A program made the translations under genes and the position numbers. Shown here in pieces: positions 9,193 through 17,343 of a stretch of DNA of 64,000 nucleotides. The notes under the pieces are model-generated. The model was not told the DNA's origin. It did not search any database and worked only from the letters and a program-made list of their open reading frames with translations. The DNA comes from Bacteroidota bacterium (lineage in GTDB: Bacteria; Bacteroidota; Bacteroidia; B-17B0; Aurantibacillaceae), in contig JAFDYI010000028.1 of the NCBI GenBank assembly GCA_018267475.1, positions 1 to 64,000 on the forward strand, written 5' to 3'. Every line of letters begins with the position of its first letter. Position 1 is the stretch's first letter.

Positions 9193-9655
9193 AATTTTTT
9201 CTACTGAAAAAATAAAGCTACAAGCATACGCCTGGCAAGTGTTCGGGAAAAAAATTGTATTTACCAACGGTTGTTTCGACATTTTGCATCAAGGACATGT
9301 AGATTATTTATGTAAAGCCCGCGATATGGGCGATTTATTAATTGTAGGCCTTAATACCGACGCCTCTGTAAAAAAACAAAACAAAGCGCCCAACCGCCCT
9401 ATAAACGAAGAAAATACACGAGCCTTTATTATAGCCAGCTTAGGGTTTGTAGATGCGGTAGTGCTATTTGATGAAGACACGCCTTATCAACTCATAAAAA
9501 CGATAGAGCCCGATGTGTTAGTAAAAGGGGCTGACTATAAAGCAGAAGAAATTGTAGGATATGATATTGTAAAAGCACGCGGAGGCACCGTAGCTACCAT
9601 AGCCCTTACTGAAGGCTTTTCTACCACCTTACTTATTGAAAAAGCAAAAAAGTAA
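9161..9655 (+). CDS. RfaE2-type ADP-heptose/glycerol cytidylyltransferase-family nucleotidyltransferase
   Basis: A 164-residue cytoplasmic nucleotidyltransferase of the RfaE2/HldE C-terminal type. Visible motifs are [17 protein letters not shown] (the HxGH nucleotide-binding site) and [10 protein letters not shown], the counterpart of the ISSTxxI motif. The [10 protein letters not shown] stretch is typical of RfaE2. The family transfers AMP to D-glycero-D-manno-heptose 1-phosphate for lipopolysaccharide core. The free-standing form, without the kinase domain, is usual in Bacteroidota. It overlaps the upstream membrane gene by 32 bases. The kinase and phosphatase partners are not in this window. 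Confidence 0.9.
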   Translation: MISYQEIITRKIFSTEKIKLQAYAWQVFGKKIVFTNGCFDILHQGHVDYLCKARDMGDLLIVGLNTDASVKKQNKAPNRPINEENTRAFIIASLGFVDAVVLFDEDTPYQLIKTIEPDVLVKGADYKAEEIVGYDIVKARGGTVATIALTEGFSTTLLIEKAKK

Positions 9656-9665
9656 CCGATAGAAA

Positions 9666-10235
9666 ATGGATACCGTGCAGCATACCATTTTTCATCAAAA
9701 AGATATTATAGCACAGCCTTTGTTACAAGGTTATTACGAAAAATGCGCTTTTCATTCTTGCGATTTTTCTTCTTATAATTTTTCAGGATTTACCTTTGTT
9801 GATTGTACCTTTACGGATTGTAATCTCAGCTTGGTCGCGCTAAGCAAAACATCTTTTCAAAACGTTGTTTTTAAAAACTGTAAAATGCTGGGACTGCGTT
9901 TTGACTCTTGCAACACGTTTGCACTTTCTTTTTCGTTCGAAGGCTGTACGCTTACTCATTCTTCTTTTTACAAAACAAAAATAAAAAAAACCATTTTTAA
10001 AAATACGCAACTGCAAGAAGTTGATTTTACCGAATGTGATGCCTCTGATTCTGTTTTTGATAATTGCGACTTATCACTGGCTGTTTTTGATTTTTCTACT
10101 ATGGAAAAGGTTGATTTTAGTGGCGCGTGGGGCTACTCCATCAATCCCGAAAAAAACAAAATAAAAAAAGCCGTATTTTCTCAAGCAGGCTTAGCAGGAC
10201 TTTTACACCAACACGACATTAAGATAATTCCTTAA
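9666..10235 (+). CDS. Pentapeptide-repeat protein
   Basis: A 189-residue protein built from consecutive five-residue repeats of the A(D/N)LxF kind in degenerate form: FVDCTFTDCNLSLVALSKTS, VVFKNCKMLGLRF and VDFTECDASDSVF. Such repeats fold as a right-handed square helix. The protein is unusually Cys-rich for the family, with Cys in the DC/NC/EC corner positions. It has no signal peptide, so it is cytoplasmic. Some relatives (Qnr, MfpA) mimic DNA and protect gyrase, but most have no known role, and nothing here proves gyrase binding. It follows the RfaE2-type gene by 10 bases and closes the panD transcription unit at a strong terminator. Confidence 0.85.
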   Translation: MDTVQHTIFHQKDIIAQPLLQGYYEKCAFHSCDFSSYNFSGFTFVDCTFTDCNLSLVALSKTSFQNVVFKNCKMLGLRFDSCNTFALSFSFEGCTLTHSSFYKTKIKKTIFKNTQLQEVDFTECDASDSVFDNCDLSLAVFDFSTMEKVDFSGAWGYSINPEKNKIKKAVFSQAGLAGLLHQHDIKIIP

Positions 10236-10298
10236 CCTCTTTTTTGTAATACATTGTATCCTAAATGGGCTGCTCGTTTCTATTGCTTAATGCATTAA

Positions 10299-10328
10299 AA
10301 AAAGGCGGCCTTAAAAGGTCGCCTTTTT
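10299..10328. terminator. Bidirectional rho-independent terminator
   Basis: AAAAAGGCGGCC pairs with GGTCGCCTTTTT (12 bp, one G-U) around a small loop. An A-tract on the left and a T-tract on the right let it work both ways. It sits between two convergent genes, the pentapeptide-repeat gene and the FG-GAP gene. Confidence 0.85.
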
Positions 10329-10355
10329 GCTTTTTTATTTGGCAGTTACTCTTCT

Positions 10356-13073
10356 CTATTCCTTCATAAACCGCAGGTAGGCGCTTCCTACCACTATCAT
10401 ATATATACCCGGCGTGTAGCGACTAATATCTATCCATGTTTTTGTGTCTCTTACATTCATAACCTCTACTGCCTGTCCTATAGAGTTGTATATAGCAACA
10501 CTGCCTATTTCTTTCGTGCTTTGCAACATTATTTGGTTCGTAGCCGGATTAGGATATACCGATATATCATTTTTGTTTTGAGCAAACTGCTCTATTCCGG
10601 TGCAATTATAAACAGTTATGTGCGCAGTATCCTTGTTCATGCAACCATTGGTATCCATGCCTACTACACTATATGTAATATTAACCGTAGGCGATACAGA
10701 TACGCTTGCCGATGCCGTTGGCGACATAGAAAAGCTGGAAGGAGCCGTCCACGTATAGGTGGCTGCGCCACTAGCCGTTAATACCTCTGTGCTTCCCGCG
10801 CATAAGGTAGGAGTAGCACTTACAGAAAGAGTTGGCAGAGGATGTATGCCTACACTCACAGTAGCTGTGTTCATACAGCCGTTAAGGTCGGTACCCGTTA
10901 CGCTGTACGTAGTTACCACGGTAGGCGTTATACTTACGCTGGCTCCCACTTGCCCGGTACTCCATGTATAGGTGTGTGCTCCGCTTGCGTTTAGCATATC
11001 CATACTGTTGTAGCAAGCAATAGGCAGCGAGGCATTAGCCGATATAGTAGGAAGTGGGCTGTTACTTACCGTAACCGTTTTGAGTATTTGGTTAGAAAGA
11101 CAGCCTAAGCTATTTGTCCCCACCACCATATACAAAGTAGTAACAGTAGGGCTTACTACAATAGAAGGAGTTGTGGCAGTGGTGTTCCATATATAATGCG
11201 TTACATTTCCGCTGGCAGTAAGGGTAGTAGTATTTCCCATACACAATATGGTATCAGCGCTTACGCTAATAACGGGGCTCACAAACACAGGTGCATTGCT
11301 TCCGGTAGTTACAGCGCCGGGCGCCACCCAGTTAGAAACACTGCCTGCTAAAGAAAAACTCGTTAAAGTAAGGTTATGTCCATTCCCTGAAGAATCGATC
11401 GCTGTAGTAACACTTGGATTGCGCGCATCAGCAAAGCCCTCGTTTAACTTATAGTAGGCTAATAAATTATTGCGAGGCATAGGCAGTTCGCCCACCATGT
11501 TGTTTTGTATTTCGCCTTGGCACAAAGCCCTTCCCCAAAAACGTACCTCGTCTATACTTCCGTTAAAATTTTCGGAGCCCATTTGATTAGCCCCTATAAC
11601 AAAAGAACCTGCAGGCACATTGGGTACAACGGTGTTACTAGTAAGCGTATAAGGCATACCGGCTACATACAAAGTCCAAGTGCCTCCATTACAAACGGCC
11701 GTTACGTTTTGCCAAGTTCCGGCAGTAAGGGTAGCATTAGATTGCATAATGGCATTACCACCCAAAACAACTGCCAACTGATTAGAAGATGCGTTATTCA
11801 CAAAAATAGCATACCCCGAGCTTCCGGTATTTCCATTTACTACAATCATTTGATTCATTCCTGTAGATCCTGCCCAATTTACAAAAGCGCCAAAGCTAAG
11901 GTTGTTGGTTAAATTACTAAAAGAAGCTACAGAGGCCGAGTTATTGGTCGTTCCATTAAAATTCAAAGCGGCTCCCGGTATCACACATTGTATAATGGTA
12001 GAAACGCTGTTATCTCCAAAATTAGCCGTAGCTATATCGGGCTTCCCATCGCTATTAAAATCAGCCGATAGTACGGAGGTAGGGCTAATTTCTACATTGT
12101 AATTGATGGCTGCTCCAAAAGTACCGCTTCCTATATTTAACAGAAGAGACACATTGTCGCCTCCGTTGTTGGCTATAGCTAAATCGGGTTTGCCATCTAA
12201 ATTAAAATCGGCCGAGGTTGCCGCTGATGGGTTGTTTCCTGCTGCATAGTTTAGGGCCGAGCCAAAAGCCCCGGCACCTGCATTGAGCAATACCGAAACG
12301 CTATCGTTGCCAAAATTAGCAGTAGCCAAATCAGGCTTGCCGTCGCCATTGTAATCAGCGGTGGTTACCGACTCGGGATTTCCGCCTGTACCAAAGTTAG
12401 CAGCCGCGCCAAAAGTGCCGCCGCTACCACTGTTTAGCAATACCGATACGTTAGCACTTCCGTAATTAGCTATTGCCAAATCAAGATGCCCGTCGTTATT
12501 AAAATCAGCGGATGTCAAAGAGTACGGGTTGGTGCCTACCCCATAATTAGCAGGCGAACCAAAAGTGCCGGTACCGCTATTTAAAAACACGGAAACAGTA
12601 GCCGAGCTATAATTAGCGGTTGCCAAATCAGCTTTACCATCTCCATTAAAATCGGCGGCAACAATACCATAAGCGCCCGAACCGATGCTGTAATTAGTAG
12701 CAGTGCCTAAGGCGCCCCCACCAATACCTAACAGCACAGAAACATTATTGTCTATATAATTAACTACGGCCACATCGGGCATACCATCGCTATTAAAATC
12801 GGCAGAGCAAAGCGCCATAGGGCGGTTTCCTACGCTATAACTGGTGGGAGTTCCTAAGGCTCCGCTGCTGTTGCCTAGCAAAACAGATACGCTATTGGCA
12901 CTAAAATTAGCTGCGGCTACATCAGGATTTCCATCTCCGTTAAAATCGGCAGAAACACTGGATATGGCTCCACTGGCTACGGTGTAATTAGTGGTAGGGC
13001 TAAAGCATATTTGTGCTTTTTCTTGCAGGCTTGATATTAAAAAAGCGGCTGCGATACATACTGTTTTTTTCAT
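10356..13073 (-). CDS. T9SS-exported FG-GAP/LamG protein with type A sorting domain
   Basis: A 905-residue exported protein. Residues 1-21 are a signal peptide (MKKTVCIAAAFLISSLQEKA). About seven FG-GAP/VCBS-like repeats follow to about residue 365, each with a DFNGDGKPD-type calcium-binding loop and an SVLLNxGxGxFG strand, a beta-propeller arrangement. A LamG/concanavalin-like domain covers about 370-570 (GSIDEVRFWGRAL). Three Ig-like modules with TASGAATYTW cores cover about 600-830. The last 70 residues are a T9SS type A sorting domain beginning VYPNPATNQIML. Such proteins are secreted and anchored or released, with adhesion or glycan binding suspected. No catalytic motif is visible. Adjacent DNA repeats of about 180 bases encode the propeller blades. 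Confidence 0.92.
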   Translation of the reverse strand: MKKTVCIAAAFLISSLQEKAQICFSPTTNYTVASGAISSVSADFNGDGNPDVAAANFSANSVSVLLGNSSGALGTPTSYSVGNRPMALCSADFNSDGMPDVAVVNYIDNNVSVLLGIGGGALGTATNYSIGSGAYGIVAADFNGDGKADLATANYSSATVSVFLNSGTGTFGSPANYGVGTNPYSLTSADFNNDGHLDLAIANYGSANVSVLLNSGSGGTFGAAANFGTGGNPESVTTADYNGDGKPDLATANFGNDSVSVLLNAGAGAFGSALNYAAGNNPSAATSADFNLDGKPDLAIANNGGDNVSLLLNIGSGTFGAAINYNVEISPTSVLSADFNSDGKPDIATANFGDNSVSTIIQCVIPGAALNFNGTTNNSASVASFSNLTNNLSFGAFVNWAGSTGMNQMIVVNGNTGSSGYAIFVNNASSNQLAVVLGGNAIMQSNATLTAGTWQNVTAVCNGGTWTLYVAGMPYTLTSNTVVPNVPAGSFVIGANQMGSENFNGSIDEVRFWGRALCQGEIQNNMVGELPMPRNNLLAYYKLNEGFADARNPSVTTAIDSSGNGHNLTLTSFSLAGSVSNWVAPGAVTTGSNAPVFVSPVISVSADTILCMGNTTTLTASGNVTHYIWNTTATTPSIVVSPTVTTLYMVVGTNSLGCLSNQILKTVTVSNSPLPTISANASLPIACYNSMDMLNASGAHTYTWSTGQVGASVSITPTVVTTYSVTGTDLNGCMNTATVSVGIHPLPTLSVSATPTLCAGSTEVLTASGAATYTWTAPSSFSMSPTASASVSVSPTVNITYSVVGMDTNGCMNKDTAHITVYNCTGIEQFAQNKNDISVYPNPATNQIMLQSTKEIGSVAIYNSIGQAVEVMNVRDTKTWIDISRYTPGIYMIVVGSAYLRFMKE

Positions 13074-13189
13074 ACTTACTTTTTTATGTTAAACAAAATT
13101 AAATGGCTTCCTCATCTGTGATGATGCAAAAATGTTAAAGTTTAATTCTTTACTGTTAAATAATGTTATAGAAAAAACACGTTGATTTT

Positions 13190-13209
13190 ACTGCTTTTCT
13201 TAAAGCAGT
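13190..13209 (-). other. Short perfect stem-loop 3' of the DUF58 gene
   Basis: ACTGCTTT and AAAGCAGT form an 8-bp stem around TCTT, immediately after the DUF58 stop on the minus strand. No T-tract follows on that strand, so it may be a 3' stabilising hairpin rather than a terminator. Confidence 0.4.
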
Positions 13210-13214
13210 TGCCG

Positions 13215-14147
13215 CTAAAGCATAGCAGCGCGTTTTATTAGGTAAGAAGAAAGTACTTTATCAAAGCCCTCAGCTATATCGGCAGCAATGAAATCTATTT
13301 TATATTGCCCGCATTTATTTTTTAATTGCTGCAGATAAGCTGTCATGTGTTGTACATAATGCTCTTTTGCCTGCTGTGGGTTTAATTTTATTTCTTCCCC
13401 GTTTTCCATATCTATGAAGTGATGCGGGCGGTTTTCAAAATCAAAATCCAATTCACTTTTTTTATCGTGCACATGAAACAAAAGCACTTCGTGTTTTTTG
13501 TGTTTTAAGTGCTGCAAAGCCGAGAATAGTTTCTCTTCTTTTTCACCGTCTTCAAACATATCGCTAAAAATAATGATGAGCGAGCGTTTGTGGGTAATAT
13601 CCGCTATTTGATCGAGCAGGCTGCCGGCAAGGGTAGTTGTTTTTTGCTGCGGATTATATTGTTGTTGTAGTTTTTCTAACTCGTGAAACAGCATTTTTTT
13701 TTGTGCGGGGGTAGCACGCGCCGGCGCATGAAACTGTAGTGTATTTGCAAAAACACTTAAGCCTACCGCATCGCGTTGTCTAAGCAACAGCTCGGCAAGG
13801 GCAGCCACGCTTTGTATAGAAAAGTTCAGTTTATGGTGTTGCTCTTCGGGCTTTTTTCCTGCTTCTACGGGATAGTACATAGAAGAAGATGCGTCTAGCA
13901 CCAACTGGCAGCGCAAATTAGTTTCTTCTTCATAACGCTTTACAAAAAGCTTATCGCTGCGTCCATACAGTTTCCAATCGATGTGCTTCGTACTCTCTCC
14001 GGGGTTGTATAGCCGATGTTCGGCAAACTCTACCGAAAAACCATGAAAAGGGCTTTTATGCAGCCCGGTTATAAAGCCCTCTACTACCTGCCTGGCAAGC
14101 AACTCAAGCGCCGAATACTTTTGAATATATTGTGGATGGAGCAGCAT
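13215..14147 (-). CDS. DUF58 domain-containing protein
   Basis: A 310-residue cytoplasmic protein of the DUF58 family. The family signature GFSVEFAEHRLYNPGES, followed by IDWKLYGRSDKLFVKRYEEE, lies at about residues 37-76. A von Willebrand A-like fold follows, with a MIDAS-like DASSSMYYP at about 88-96 and a second conserved strand at LIIIFSDMFEDG. DUF58 genes normally sit beside a MoxR-type AAA ATPase and VWA/BatA proteins. None is present here, so it is an orphan member. A role with a MoxR chaperone encoded elsewhere is inferred. A TATTTTTG promoter element lies about 40 bases upstream. Confidence 0.9.
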   Translation of the reverse strand: MLLHPQYIQKYSALELLARQVVEGFITGLHKSPFHGFSVEFAEHRLYNPGESTKHIDWKLYGRSDKLFVKRYEEETNLRCQLVLDASSSMYYPVEAGKKPEEQHHKLNFSIQSVAALAELLLRQRDAVGLSVFANTLQFHAPARATPAQKKMLFHELEKLQQQYNPQQKTTTLAGSLLDQIADITHKRSLIIIFSDMFEDGEKEEKLFSALQHLKHKKHEVLLFHVHDKKSELDFDFENRPHHFIDMENGEEIKLNPQQAKEHYVQHMTAYLQQLKNKCGQYKIDFIAADIAEGFDKVLSSYLIKRAAML

Positions 14148-14188
14148 TAAAAAAACTAAAACATCAAAAAAAACATTTAGCTATGCTA

Positions 14189-14196
14189 CAAAAATA
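14189..14196 (-). promoter_or_regulatory. -7 promoter element of the DUF58 gene (TATTTTTG)
   Basis: A perfect TAnnTTTG on the minus strand, 41 bases before the DUF58 ATG. Confidence 0.4.
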
Positions 14197-14208
14197 GTGT
14201 ATTTTTTT

Positions 14209-14265
14209 GCTATCCGCGGTATTTTAGAGTTCCTACCTTGGTGGGATAGTGTCGCGGCTTTTTTT
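14209..14265 (+). other. Structured intergenic element followed by a T-tract
   Basis: GCTATCC (14209) can pair with GGATAGT (14244), and a nested CCTAC-CTTG-GTGGG hairpin sits inside. Alternatively CCGCG can pair with CGCGG (14253). Seven T residues follow. It has the shape of a terminator but no plus-strand gene precedes it, so it may end a small RNA. Evidence is structural only. Confidence 0.3.
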
Positions 14266-14337
14266 AGTTATGTCAAAAAATTAGACCAACTCCCTATCTT
14301 TTAAGACTAAAAACAAACGGAGCTACCAGTATTTCCC

Positions 14338-14345
14338 TATTTTTG
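14338..14345 (+). promoter_or_regulatory. -7 promoter element of the patatin gene (TATTTTTG)
   Basis: A perfect TAnnTTTG on the plus strand, 18 bases before the patatin ATG. Confidence 0.5.
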
Positions 14346-14363
14346 ACGAATTAGAAAAAAAAT

Positions 14364-15395
14364 ATGAGTTTACCATCTAAAAACAAGCACGTAGCTTTAG
14401 CCTTACAAGGGGGCGGTGCACACGGCGCTTTTACCTGGGGCGTTTTAGACCGCCTTTTGGAAGAAGAACACATTATAGCCGACGCTATGTGCGGCACCAG
14501 TGCCGGAGCCGTTAATGCGGTAGTGTGTGCCTATGGCCTGCATAAAGGAGGGCCGGCTAAAGCCAAAGAGCTTTTAGAAAAACTATGGCGTATGATATCA
14601 AATTCCGGTGGTTTTAAGCCTTCTGTGTTTGATACCTACTGGGGTAACGGCGACATTTACAACTCGCCCAGCTATGCCTGGTTTAATGTAATGACTCAGT
14701 TTATGTCGCCCTACAATTTTAACCCACTAAACTACAACCCCCTCAGCGATATTCTTACCAGTTTAGTTGATTTTGAAGACTTGCAACATTATCGCGGCAA
14801 AAAAATTTTTATTTGTGCTACCAACGTAAAAACCAATAGGGCCAAAATTTTTAGCAACAAAGAACTTACCGTACAAAGTGTGTTAGCCTCTGCCTGCCTA
14901 CCTTTATTGTTTCAAGCAGTTGAAATAGACGGAGAGTATTATTGGGATGGGGGCTATATGGGTAACCCGCCTATTTTTCCGCTCATAACCGGCACCGACG
15001 TGCACGATGTGGTGCTCATCAAAATAAATTCTATCAATATAAAGTCCGTTCCTACTTCGGCTCGGGATATTGCAGACCGGGTAAACGAAATTAGTTTTAA
15101 CAGTTCGCTCATCAACGAGATGAAACTGATTCACTACCGTAATGAATTGCTTCGCAACGGCATTTTAAAAACCGACGAAAAAATAAACAGAGAAATTTTT
15201 ATTCACACCATTTCAGGGTACGATACGCTGGGGCAGATGCATTATTCCAGCAAGATGAATACCTCCTGGGAGTTTCTATCAAAACTAAAACAAAAAGGGC
15301 GCGAAACGGCCGACAAATGGCTAAACAACGAGTTTGAATTAGTAGGTTCTAAATCTACTTTTGATGTAGAAGAGCATTTCTTTGAAAAGTTTTAA
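14364..15395 (+). CDS. Patatin-like phospholipase
   Basis: A 343-residue patatin-family serine lipid acyl hydrolase with the Ser-Asp dyad. The oxyanion loop is LQGGGAHGAF (14-23), the nucleophile elbow GTSAG places Ser46, and the partner is Asp195 in the DGG motif of YYWDGGYMGNPP. All key residues are present, so it should be active, most likely deacylating phospholipids. No signal peptide is evident, so it is cytoplasmic or on the inner face of the membrane, as in RssA/YchK relatives. It is followed after 22 bases by the putative porin on the same strand. The substrate is unknown. Confidence 0.92.
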   Translation: MSLPSKNKHVALALQGGGAHGAFTWGVLDRLLEEEHIIADAMCGTSAGAVNAVVCAYGLHKGGPAKAKELLEKLWRMISNSGGFKPSVFDTYWGNGDIYNSPSYAWFNVMTQFMSPYNFNPLNYNPLSDILTSLVDFEDLQHYRGKKIFICATNVKTNRAKIFSNKELTVQSVLASACLPLLFQAVEIDGEYYWDGGYMGNPPIFPLITGTDVHDVVLIKINSINIKSVPTSARDIADRVNEISFNSSLINEMKLIHYRNELLRNGILKTDEKINREIFIHTISGYDTLGQMHYSSKMNTSWEFLSKLKQKGRETADKWLNNEFELVGSKSTFDVEEHFFEKF

Positions 15396-15417
15396 CTTCG
15401 CGGTTTAATTTACAACT

Positions 15418-17277
15418 ATGCTAAAGCACCTTGGGTGTTCTATTTTCTTATTATGCAGTTTTTTTGCCGCAGCACAAAAGCTTAAACTCAGCTCATCTCC
15501 GGTTGATAGCACTTTTTACACCTACGCTACGCGTACCCAGCAATTATTAGGCCTTAGCAGCAATTCTAAAGCTACCGATACCACCCTTGATAATATAAAT
15601 AATTACTATCAAACAGGGGTATTGGGCAATATGGGGCTTCCCTCCTACTCGCTTTTGGCGCAGGCGCCCCAGCACGGTACCGCCAGTTTTTTTAGTTGGA
15701 ATAAATTAAACAACAGAAATGATTTAATAACCGAAGACGACCCTCTTTACTTTAATACTGCCCGCGTATATACCAAGGTAACCGCCCTTATGGGACAAAA
15801 ACAAGAACAGTTTTTGAAATTAGTGCATGTGCAAAAAATAAAAAAAGTAAACGTCTCGCTGCTTTTTAATCGTTATTCATGCACCGGGTTTTACCTGCAA
15901 CAACAAAGTTTGGTTACTAACCTGCTGTTATCATCTAACTACAAAACCACTAACGGCCGCTGGGGCTACCATTTTTATTTTTTATACAACAAATTAAAAT
16001 ACCAAACCAACGATGGTGTACATGCTGCCGACAGCCTTTCTTACTATGCGTTGCAAAATAAAAACATGTATCCCTTTGTCCCTTTCTTTGCATCAAGCAA
16101 CCCCACCCAAGGGGCGCGGCAAAACCTACGCACCGCCAGCATCTCGTTTAATACCTTTTATCGTTTAAACAAAAACGATTCCGGTGCCACCAATCACTAT
16201 TTAGTGTACGAAGGAAACTATCAAACCAACTATTTGCTTTATATAGACGAAACACAAGATAGCTTAATGCCCGGAAATGGACACTACCAACCTCAAAGCG
16301 ACAGAAGCAGCCACGACTCTACCGGATGCCGCCTGCTTACCAACAGTATGCTTTACAAATTAAGCTTAGCCCAAGGCAAATTGGTACTGTATGGAGGCTA
16401 TAAATTGGAAGCTATAAAATACCACCAACATTATATTGATACTATAGGAAAAAACCAAGTGCTAAAAGGCGGCTTGGCACTTAATACAGAGAAGCATTTG
16501 CTATACGCTTCTGCCGATTATAATTTTTGGGGATTAAACAAAAGCAATTACGTTATAGATGCTCGCTACAGCTATTTTTTAAATAAAAATTTTACCATTG
16601 AGGCAACAGGAAACATACAAAGCAGGACGCCTAACTTTAATTTATTGGCTTATGAGGGCAATCGTTTTTGGTGGAAAAACAATTTTAGTCCTGCGCAAGT
16701 ACAAGATGTCGGCCTTACCCTATCCAGCAATAAGTATAAATTTTATGTAGGCGTATTTAGTATGATGCAACAACATCAAATTTATTTAGATACGAATGCT
16801 TTACCTACGCAATATGCCGGGAACACCAATATTACTCGCTTTTTTGTAAATAAAAATATAAGTCTGTTCCGCAACCATTTGCATTTTAATAATACGGCGA
16901 ACTACCAACTTATATCCAACGAAAAAATCATACGCTTGCCCCACTTATATACCCTACACCAATTATATTACGAGGGAAAACTGTTTAAGAAAAATTTATG
17001 GCTGCAAATAGGAGCGCAAGCCCGATATATTTCAAGTTTTATGGCTAGTGCGTATGCACCCGCTACCAACCAGTTCTATCTGCAAAATAATACCTATTGT
17101 GGCAATTATTTGTTTGTAGATGTATTTGTAAATTTTGCTATTGGACCGGTAAAGTTTTTTGTTTTGGCGCAACACATCAATCAAGGGTTTATGGCAACTA
17201 ACTATATATTAGCGCCCAACTATCCCATGCCTGATAGGGCTTTTAAAGTAGGTTTGATATGGAACCTATTTAATTAA
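15418..17277 (+). CDS. Putative outer-membrane porin (Porin_10-like)
   Basis: A 619-residue protein with a signal peptide (MLKHLGCSIFLLCSFFAAAQ) followed by a long run of alternating amphipathic strands ending in an aromatic C-terminal strand, FKVGLIWNLFN, as expected of an outer-membrane beta barrel. The early pattern with YYQTGVLGNMGLP and NTARVYTKV resembles the Bacteroidota 'putative porin' family (Porin_10). Family assignment rests on these features, not a search. The substrate is unknown. It follows the patatin gene closely and may share its transcript. No plug or TonB box is visible, which argues against a TonB-dependent receptor. Confidence 0.8.
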   Translation: MLKHLGCSIFLLCSFFAAAQKLKLSSSPVDSTFYTYATRTQQLLGLSSNSKATDTTLDNINNYYQTGVLGNMGLPSYSLLAQAPQHGTASFFSWNKLNNRNDLITEDDPLYFNTARVYTKVTALMGQKQEQFLKLVHVQKIKKVNVSLLFNRYSCTGFYLQQQSLVTNLLLSSNYKTTNGRWGYHFYFLYNKLKYQTNDGVHAADSLSYYALQNKNMYPFVPFFASSNPTQGARQNLRTASISFNTFYRLNKNDSGATNHYLVYEGNYQTNYLLYIDETQDSLMPGNGHYQPQSDRSSHDSTGCRLLTNSMLYKLSLAQGKLVLYGGYKLEAIKYHQHYIDTIGKNQVLKGGLALNTEKHLLYASADYNFWGLNKSNYVIDARYSYFLNKNFTIEATGNIQSRTPNFNLLAYEGNRFWWKNNFSPAQVQDVGLTLSSNKYKFYVGVFSMMQQHQIYLDTNALPTQYAGNTNITRFFVNKNISLFRNHLHFNNTANYQLISNEKIIRLPHLYTLHQLYYEGKLFKKNLWLQIGAQARYISSFMASAYAPATNQFYLQNNTYCGNYLFVDVFVNFAIGPVKFFVLAQHINQGFMATNYILAPNYPMPDRAFKVGLIWNLFN

Positions 17278-17343
17278 AAAACACATTCTGGGTTGAGCCT
17301 TTTGCTAAAAAAAGTTCATTCTAAACAAAACAGTTTCGTTAAA

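Noticed and set aside
11994-13000. Tandem repeats of about 180 bases suggesting a repeat array.
   Set aside because: They encode successive FG-GAP propeller blades in one open frame; unit length and divergence do not fit CRISPR.
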